Positions 32,369-37,758 of a stretch of 37,758 nt of DNA are shown here, piece after piece (positions within the stretch are counted from its first letter, which is position 1; every line of letters begins with the position of its first letter). Under the pieces are notes generated by a model. The model saw only the letters and a program-made list of their open reading frames with translations, was not told the origin of the DNA and searched no databases. Source of the stretch: CAYPTY01 sp965659005 (GTDB taxonomy: Bacteria > Bacteroidota > Rhodothermia > Balneolales > Balneolaceae); assembly GCA_965659005.1 (NCBI GenBank), contig CBFHVG010000005.1, forward strand, positions 1 through 37,758, written 5' to 3'. Made by a program: the position numbers and the translations under genes.

Positions 32369-34942
32369 ATGGAGGGAAATTTCTCAAGTAAAGTTCGCGA
32401 TGTTATCCAGTTTAGTCGGGAGGAAGCTCTGCGTCTTGGACATGATTATATCGGAACTGAGCATTTAATTTTAGGAATCGTACGACTTGGTGAAGGCGTT
32501 GCTGTTCGAATTCTGAAAAATCTGGATTGTGATCTTTATAAACTGAAGAAAACAATCGAAGATACCGTCAGGGGAACCGGCGGATCAGTAACTGTTGGCA
32601 ATATCCCTCTAACCAAACAAGCTGAAAAAGTTTTGCGTATCACTTATCTCGAGGCTAAGCTTTATAAGAGTGATACCATTGGTACGGAACATCTTCTTCT
32701 CTCATTATTGAGAGATGATGAGAATATAGCTGCCCAGATTCTTCAGCAGTTCAGTGTTTCATATGACGCTGTTAGAGAGGAACTGGACATGATCATTTCC
32801 GGCAAATCCAGAGAAGATGTGGCAGATGCCACTCCAACTGAAGCAAGTATTTCATCCTCAAAAGGATCCTCAGGATCAGGAAGCGCAAGGGAAAAGAAAA
32901 TGGAAAAATCAAAAACCCCGGTTTTGGACAACTTCGGTCGCGATTTAACCCAAATGGCGGAAGAAGGAAAACTTGACCCAATTATCGGGCGAGATAAAGA
33001 AATAGAACGTGTGGCTCAGGTTTTGAGTCGAAGAAAGAAAAACAACCCGGTCCTTATTGGGGAACCTGGTGTTGGTAAAACAGCAATAGCTGAAGGTCTT
33101 GCTTCCCGAATCATTTCGAGAAAAGTTTCTCGAGTACTTTATGATAAACGAGTGATAGCACTTGACCTTGCGGCACTTGTTGCCGGAACAAAGTATCGTG
33201 GTCAGTTCGAAGAACGCATGAAAGCTATTATGAGCGAGCTGGAAAAAACTACGAATGTAATTCTCTTTATTGATGAGTTACATACTATAGTTGGTGCTGG
33301 TGGAGCAAGTGGTTCCCTGGATGCATCCAACATGCTAAAACCTGCTCTAGCTAGAGGCGACATTCAAGCAATTGGCGCAACTACTCTGAATGAGTACAGA
33401 CAGCACATCGAAAAAGATGGCGCTCTCGAAAGACGTTTCCAGAAGATTATGGTAGATCCTACCACACCAGAGGAAACCATTGAAATTCTAAAGCAAATAA
33501 AGCAGAAATATGAGAAGCATCACAGTGTTCGCTATACCGATGAGGCCCTTGAATCTTGTGTTAAGCTTTCAGATCGCTATGTGACGGATCATTTTCTGCC
33601 GGATAAAGCTATTGATGCTCTTGATGAAGCGGGTGCTCGTGTTCACCTTTCAAACATTACTGTTCCACAGCATATCATCAAACTGGAAGAGGATATCGAG
33701 TCTACCTCTGTTGAGAAAAACACTATGGTGAAAAAACAGCGCTTCGAAGAAGCAGCTCGCCTACGTGATAATGAAAAGAGACTTTTAGAAGAACTCGAAG
33801 TAGCTCAAAAAGAATGGGAAAAAGAATCTGAGCACATCGTATTCGATGTTACTGAAGATGACGTAGCTTCAGTTGTTGCCATGATGAGCGGAGTTCCTGT
33901 AAACAAAATTTCACAGCGTGAAGGCGAAAAACTGCTGGCTATGCGTGATAAACTTAAAGAGCAAGTTGTTGGCCAGGATGAAGCGATTGAAAAACTGACC
34001 AGAGCGATTCAACGAACTCGTGCAGGTCTTAAAGATCCATCACGCCCAATTGGTTCTTTTATCTTCCTCGGTCCTACCGGTGTCGGTAAAACTGAAATGG
34101 CAAAAGTACTTGCTCGCTATCTTTTTGATAAAGATGATTCACTCATCAGAATCGATATGAGTGAATACATGGAAAAATTCTCCGTATCACGACTAGTAGG
34201 TGCCCCTCCTGGTTATGTTGGTTATGAAGAAGGCGGTATTCTAACAGAAAAAGTAAGACGTAAGCCTTATTCAGTTGTACTTCTTGACGAAATTGAGAAG
34301 GCACACCCTGATGTATTCAATATCCTGCTGCAAGTATTAGACGATGGTATTCTAACTGATTCACTGGGTCGTAAAGTCGATTTCAGAAATACCATAATCA
34401 TCATGACCTCAAATATTGGCGCCCGCGATATACGAAATATGGGTAAAGGTATTGGGTTTAGCAGTGATGATACTACTTTCGATTACGCCAAGATGAAGAC
34501 GACTATTCAGGATGCACTGAAGAAAGTTTTCAACCCAGAATTCCTCAACAGAATTGATGATGTACTTACCTTCAAACCTCTTGAAGCTGAGGATATCGCG
34601 AAGATCATTGATATTCTGTGTGCTGATCTCTTCAATCGTATTGACGAGCTTGGCTTTAGCGTCGAAATCACAAAAGGTGCTAAAGAATTCATAACAGAAA
34701 AGGGATTCGATCAAAAGTATGGTGCTCGTCCACTTAAAAGAGCAATTCAGAAGTATATTGAAGATCCTTTAGCTGAGGCACTTCTTGACAGTAAGAAGAA
34801 AGAAGGTTCAACAATTAAGATCAAACTGAATAAAAACAGAGATGATCTTGACTTCGCATGGACTGCTCCAAAGAAAACAGCAGCTCCTAAAGCAACTGAT
34901 GCTGATGAGAAGTCAGAATCGGAAGAGGCTAAGGAAGCTTAA
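32369..34942 (+). CDS. clpC: ATP-dependent Clp protease ATP-binding subunit ClpC
   Basis: An 857-residue Hsp100 unfoldase that feeds proteins to ClpP. Two Clp N repeats (about 5-75 and 80-145) are followed by a low-complexity Ser/Gly linker (about 155-175), AAA-1 with GEPGVGKT (231-238) and ILFIDE (298-303), a middle domain with a UVR motif (KKQRFEEAARLRDNEKRLLE, 455-474) that marks ClpC rather than ClpB, and AAA-2 with GPTGVGKT (568-575) and VVLLDE (636-641). The D2 end is followed by a charged Lys/Glu/Ala tail. mcsA, mcsB and ctsR, its regulators in Firmicutes, are not adjacent. The ATG at 32369 directly precedes FSSKVRDVIQFSREEA, the usual N-terminus. Confidence 0.97.
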   Translation: MEGNFSSKVRDVIQFSREEALRLGHDYIGTEHLILGIVRLGEGVAVRILKNLDCDLYKLKKTIEDTVRGTGGSVTVGNIPLTKQAEKVLRITYLEAKLYKSDTIGTEHLLLSLLRDDENIAAQILQQFSVSYDAVREELDMIISGKSREDVADATPTEASISSSKGSSGSGSAREKKMEKSKTPVLDNFGRDLTQMAEEGKLDPIIGRDKEIERVAQVLSRRKKNNPVLIGEPGVGKTAIAEGLASRIISRKVSRVLYDKRVIALDLAALVAGTKYRGQFEERMKAIMSELEKTTNVILFIDELHTIVGAGGASGSLDASNMLKPALARGDIQAIGATTLNEYRQHIEKDGALERRFQKIMVDPTTPEETIEILKQIKQKYEKHHSVRYTDEALESCVKLSDRYVTDHFLPDKAIDALDEAGARVHLSNITVPQHIIKLEEDIESTSVEKNTMVKKQRFEEAARLRDNEKRLLEELEVAQKEWEKESEHIVFDVTEDDVASVVAMMSGVPVNKISQREGEKLLAMRDKLKEQVVGQDEAIEKLTRAIQRTRAGLKDPSRPIGSFIFLGPTGVGKTEMAKVLARYLFDKDDSLIRIDMSEYMEKFSVSRLVGAPPGYVGYEEGGILTEKVRRKPYSVVLLDEIEKAHPDVFNILLQVLDDGILTDSLGRKVDFRNTIIIMTSNIGARDIRNMGKGIGFSSDDTTFDYAKMKTTIQDALKKVFNPEFLNRIDDVLTFKPLEAEDIAKIIDILCADLFNRIDELGFSVEITKGAKEFITEKGFDQKYGARPLKRAIQKYIEDPLAEALLDSKKKEGSTIKIKLNKNRDDLDFAWTAPKKTAAPKATDADEKSESEEAKEA

Positions 34943-34969
34943 TTAAGCATTCGAATATAACTTATTCCT

Positions 34970-35004
34970 AAAGGCTGTGGAGTTTAACTTCACAGCCTTT
35001 TTTT
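34970..35004 (+). terminator. Rho-independent terminator of clpC
   Basis: A 10-bp stem AAAGGCTGTG/CACAGCCTTT (34970-34979 and 34991-35000), extended inward by a G-T pair and AGT/ACT, followed by seven T. It starts 27 bases after clpC. The T run overlaps the stop codon of the convergent recQ. Confidence 0.9.
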
Positions 35005-36931
35005 ATGCTAACCATTTATATTCTTCAACATCTTCATTAACCTGTGATACCTTCCCCTCTTTTGTCAAATGCTGAATAAGAGTCAGACATACTTCTCTGG
35101 GAAGCGACATCTCTTTCATGATTGTATCCAGACTTAAATTCGCATTTTGAAGCAGGCTTCTTAGATGTTCAACATGCATAGGGTTTATGTAACCAGTTTT
35201 CTTGTTTTTCTTTACACAGTTATCACATTTACCACAATCTCTTGCGTTGGTATCCCCAAAATATGACCTTAGAAAGACTTCTCGACACTGGTCGGTTTTG
35301 ATATAATTATAAACCTGATTCAATTTTGAAATAATGGCCGAACGATGCCTTTCTGTTTCTTTCGAATCAATTGGAACCTGTCTCTGCCTTTCAGATAGCA
35401 CTTTAACTTTTCTTTGTTGCTCGTGGTGCTCAAATAGTATTAATGCGTCATTATGCTGAAGAACTTGCAATCCTTTTAATAAGCTGTTCTTAGATAACTG
35501 TAGTCGATCCAGTAAAACCTCCAATGATATGTATTGCATCTCCTCAAATGCATTTGTTCCTGCACTTCTAACCAGCTTATCCAGAAATTCAGATTTCTCC
35601 GGATATTTCATCACTTTTTCATTCATTGAATCCAAGCTTAATGGGAAATGAAGACCTATCAATTCCTCTTTCGAATCAATCAATTCGATAACTCCTGATT
35701 TCTGCAGGAGATTCAATACAGAATTAACCCTTCTAGTATTTAGATTTGCTCGTTTTCCAACTCTACTTTCATCCAACAATCTAAATTCATCCATTAACTC
35801 ATTTAGAGCTATAGATAAATCATCACATAATGCATTGTAAACCTTTTGAATATCTTCAAGAACTGGATATTGTTTCTCAATACGAAGTTGAGCTTCTCTG
35901 TAATCGGATTCCTTAAAGAGAAGTACAGGGAATGCCATTTCACCATCTCTACCAGCTCTACCTGCTTCCTGATAATAGGCTTCAAGTGAATAAGGATGTT
36001 TGTTATGAATCACATATCTGCAATCGGATTTATCTATGCCCATTCCAAACGCACAGGTTGAAACAACTAGTGAAGTCTTATTATCAATCCACTTTTTTTG
36101 AATATCTGCTCTGGTGCCCGATTCCAAACCTGCATGGTAAGCTTCTGTTGTGGTAATATTTTCCCGATTTATTAAATCAGCAATTTCTTCACAGTCTCTG
36201 CGACTATTCGAATAAATGAGCCCACTTCCCAGTTTTGATGCTTTTTCAACAGTATTTATAAGTTTTTTCCTTCTTTGACCTGTTTCTGAAACCCACCATA
36301 TCAAGTTTTCTCTGCCAAATGAATTTCTAATAACTGCCGGGTTTTTAAACTTTAAATTCTTAAGGATATCCTCTTGCACTTCAGGGGTTGCTGTGGCTGT
36401 CAGTGCCATCCATCTTATTTTATCCCCTGCTTGCTTCAAAGAGTCTTTTATTAATCGGTATGATGGTCGAAAATCATGACCCCACTCAGAAATACAATGT
36501 GATTCATCAATGGCTACGAACTCAATATTTAAATCACCTAAATATTCCTGAAAAAGAGAGGTTTTTAATCTCTCAGGTGAACAATAAACGAGCTTATACA
36601 TACCATTTCTGGCATTTACTAAGACTTGTTCAATTTGATTTCTGTTCATCGTGCTGTTTATATATGCAGCAGATACCCCCTGTTCTTTCAATTGTTGAAC
36701 CTGATCTTGCATTAAAGCTACGAGTGGAGAAATAACTAGAGTTAAGCCATCAAAAAGTAGAGCCGGTACCTGAAAACAAAGTGATTTTCCACCTCCGGTC
36801 GGAAAGAGAACGAAGGTATCCGAGCCTTCTAAAATACTTTCAATAGCTTTATCCTGACCTTTTCTAAAGGATGTATAACCCCATGTGTTTTTTAGGACTT
36901 CAAGTGCTTGTTCAGGTGAATATTTTCTCAA
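35003..36931 (-). CDS. recQ: ATP-dependent DNA helicase RecQ
   Basis: A 642-residue 3'-5' superfamily 2 helicase used in recombination and repair. Motif 0 has FRKGQ (22-26), motif I FPTGGGKS (43-50), motif II DESH (142-145) and the aromatic-rich loop SEWGHDFRPSYR. The RecQ zinc module has Cys549, Cys566, Cys569 and Cys572 (DCGKCDNC). No HRDC domain is visible; after the zinc and winged-helix part only about 60 residues remain. The start is a TTG at 36931-36929, since an in-frame stop lies 4 codons upstream and no ATG fits; the frame then begins right before the usual EVLKNTWGYTSFR. It converges on clpC, sharing its terminator region. Confidence 0.95.
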   Translation of the reverse strand: MRKYSPEQALEVLKNTWGYTSFRKGQDKAIESILEGSDTFVLFPTGGGKSLCFQVPALLFDGLTLVISPLVALMQDQVQQLKEQGVSAAYINSTMNRNQIEQVLVNARNGMYKLVYCSPERLKTSLFQEYLGDLNIEFVAIDESHCISEWGHDFRPSYRLIKDSLKQAGDKIRWMALTATATPEVQEDILKNLKFKNPAVIRNSFGRENLIWWVSETGQRRKKLINTVEKASKLGSGLIYSNSRRDCEEIADLINRENITTTEAYHAGLESGTRADIQKKWIDNKTSLVVSTCAFGMGIDKSDCRYVIHNKHPYSLEAYYQEAGRAGRDGEMAFPVLLFKESDYREAQLRIEKQYPVLEDIQKVYNALCDDLSIALNELMDEFRLLDESRVGKRANLNTRRVNSVLNLLQKSGVIELIDSKEELIGLHFPLSLDSMNEKVMKYPEKSEFLDKLVRSAGTNAFEEMQYISLEVLLDRLQLSKNSLLKGLQVLQHNDALILFEHHEQQRKVKVLSERQRQVPIDSKETERHRSAIISKLNQVYNYIKTDQCREVFLRSYFGDTNARDCGKCDNCVKKNKKTGYINPMHVEHLRSLLQNANLSLDTIMKEMSLPREVCLTLIQHLTKEGKVSQVNEDVEEYKWLA

Positions 36932-36985
36932 AAGTGGATTAATTTATTTACCTGAAAATAGAAAGGCTTTACCAAAGTTCACTAA

Positions 36986-37016
36986 CAAAAAAAGCCAGCT
37001 ACTTTCGCAGCCGGCT
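36986..37016 (-). terminator. Rho-independent terminator of the fasciclin gene
   Basis: On the minus strand a 10-bp stem (37016-37007 with 37002-36993, including two G-U pairs) closed by a GAAA tetraloop and followed by TTTTTTTG. It begins 24 bases after the fasciclin stop and separates it from recQ. Confidence 0.9.
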
Positions 37017-37039
37017 CTTTAAACAGAAGTAATAGATAA

Positions 37040-37531
37040 TTACCTCATGCTTGGGGGTAAAATTACTTCGTCAATTACGTGTACAACACCGTTAGAAGCA
37101 GCAACATCAGCAGCAATAACAGTAGCGTTATCTACACTAGCTTTGCCATCTGCAAGCTTAATTGTAGCAGACTCACCTTGTACAGTTTTCGCTTTCATGT
37201 TGTTTTTAAGATCAGTTGACATCACTTTACCTGCTACTACGTGGTATGTGAGTACAGCAATAAGTTGATCTTTGTTTTCAGGCTTTAGAAGTGTTTCTAC
37301 AGTGCCTTCAGGAAGTTTTTCAAATGCTTCGTTAGTTGGAGCAAATACTGTGAATGGACCTTCACCAGCAAGAGTTTCTACAAGGCCAGCAGCTTTAACA
37401 GCAGCTACAAGAGTTGATAGGTTTTCGTTACCTACAGCAAGCTCAACAATATTTTTGTCTTGAGCTACTGCTTTGTTTGAAAATACGGCAAGAAGTAAGA
37501 ATACGCCGAGTGTTAGTATTGATTTTTTCAT
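37040..37531 (-). CDS. Secreted fasciclin (FAS1) domain protein
   Basis: A 163-residue protein with a signal peptide (MKKSILTLGVFLLLAVFSNKAVA, cut before QDK, its parts spread over 1-23) and one FAS1 domain. The H1 box GPFTVFAPTNEAFEKLP (58-74), the central YH pair (96-97) and the H2 box NGVVHVIDEVILPP (147-160) are all present. FAS1 proteins are cell-surface or secreted adhesion and ligand-binding modules; single-domain secreted forms are common in marine bacteria, with unclear roles. There is no lipobox or sorting domain, so it is expected to be periplasmic or released. It stands alone with its own terminator. Confidence 0.93.
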   Translation of the reverse strand: MKKSILTLGVFLLLAVFSNKAVAQDKNIVELAVGNENLSTLVAAVKAAGLVETLAGEGPFTVFAPTNEAFEKLPEGTVETLLKPENKDQLIAVLTYHVVAGKVMSTDLKNNMKAKTVQGESATIKLADGKASVDNATVIAADVAASNGVVHVIDEVILPPSMR

Positions 37532-37587
37532 AACTAGGATTGTTTTGTGTTTTAGGTGACCTAGATACGAAAGCCAGGGTGGCTTTG

Positions 37588-37616
37588 GATTTAATCAATT
37601 AAAAAAAGATTAAATC
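37588..37616. repeat. AT-rich inverted repeat at the end of a short frame
   Basis: Nine-base arms GATTTAATC (37588-37596) and GATTAAATC (37608-37616) are exact inverted repeats with an 11-base A-rich spacer. The right arm includes the stop codon of the frame at 37610. A terminator is possible but the T run lies in the loop, so it is not a standard one. Confidence 0.4.
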
Positions 37617-37758
37617 GCACCTCTGAGGTAGGCATTTTCGACCGTTGCGGTTTCAGAACCGCCTTCAACTTCGAGAGTAACATCAAACGCATCAGCTATT
37701 CCATCATACTTTGTAATATGCTGAAGTGATTGATTGTGATGAAATACACCCATGTTTA
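37610..37758 (-). CDS. Short or partial frame of unknown function at the window edge
   Basis: A minus-strand frame ends with TAA at 37612-37610 and is open to the window edge. An ATG at 37753-37751 would give 47 residues beginning MGVFHHNQSLQHITKYDG and ending ENAYLRGAI. The composition looks protein-like (DAFDVTLEVEGGSETATVE), and it is more likely the C-terminal end of a larger gene outside the window than a complete small protein. I do not recognise it. It is upstream of the fasciclin gene on the same strand, 78 bases away. Confidence 0.45.
   Translation of the reverse strand, partial: NMGVFHHNQSLQHITKYDGIADAFDVTLEVEGGSETATVENAYLRGAI

Noticed and set aside
36991..37016. REP-like repeat between recQ and the fasciclin gene
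   Set aside because: The single GAAA-capped stem followed by seven T is fully explained as a terminator.

Overview
The window looks like a core chromosomal segment of a marine or halophilic member of the Bacteroidota/Balneolota assemblage, with a Balneolales-like genus as my best guess. The clues are a SusC-type TonB receptor with a carboxypeptidase-regulatory N-terminus, an ExbB-ExbD-ExbD cluster, a ClpC with UVR motif, a RecQ without HRDC, an NhaD-type Na+/H+ antiporter, AT-rich DNA, and promoters of the Bacteroidota type (TTG, about 20 bases, TAnnTTTG) rather than strong Shine-Dalgarno sites. The lineage is an inference from protein style; no rRNA gene is present.

Layout. 1-3879 (minus): a secreted repeat-rich protein cut by the window edge, and a TonB-dependent receptor. 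4005-7185 (minus): ftsH and thiL. 7206-9366 (minus): an ExbB / small membrane protein / ExbD / ExbD energiser operon with its own promoter and terminator. 9445-16081 (minus): rpsF-rpsR-rplI, then dsbD and a very large outer-membrane-like protein of unknown function. 16109-21572 (minus): nuoL-nuoM-(pterin dehydratase)-nuoN. 21751-24427 (plus): an NhaD antiporter and a barrel-only Omp85-type protein, which sit between nuoL and nuoK. 24430-26119 (minus): nuoJ-nuoK and uppP. 26191-27192 (plus): a solitary moxR whose stop codon lies in the first of four 90-bp tandem repeats (27179-27534). 27541-30367 (minus): cmk-rpsA. 30365-35004 (plus): rpsT-gpmI and clpC. 35003-37531 (minus): recQ and a fasciclin-domain protein. 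The right edge holds the 3' end of another short minus-strand frame.

How it fits together. Most genes are housekeeping: proton-pumping complex I membrane arm, quality control (FtsH, ClpC), translation (S1, S6, S18, S20, L9), envelope lipid carrier recycling (UppP), envelope redox (DsbD), and outer-membrane transport powered by an ExbBD motor. I found no clear defence island, prophage, CRISPR array, insertion sequence or secondary-metabolite cluster. The least ordinary items are the tandem repeat array fused to the end of moxR, the breakup of the nuo genes by an opposite-strand cassette, a pterin dehydratase translationally coupled to nuoM, an apparent CTG/ATT start on the 1.1-kilo-residue surface protein, and a candidate structured leader in front of rpsF.
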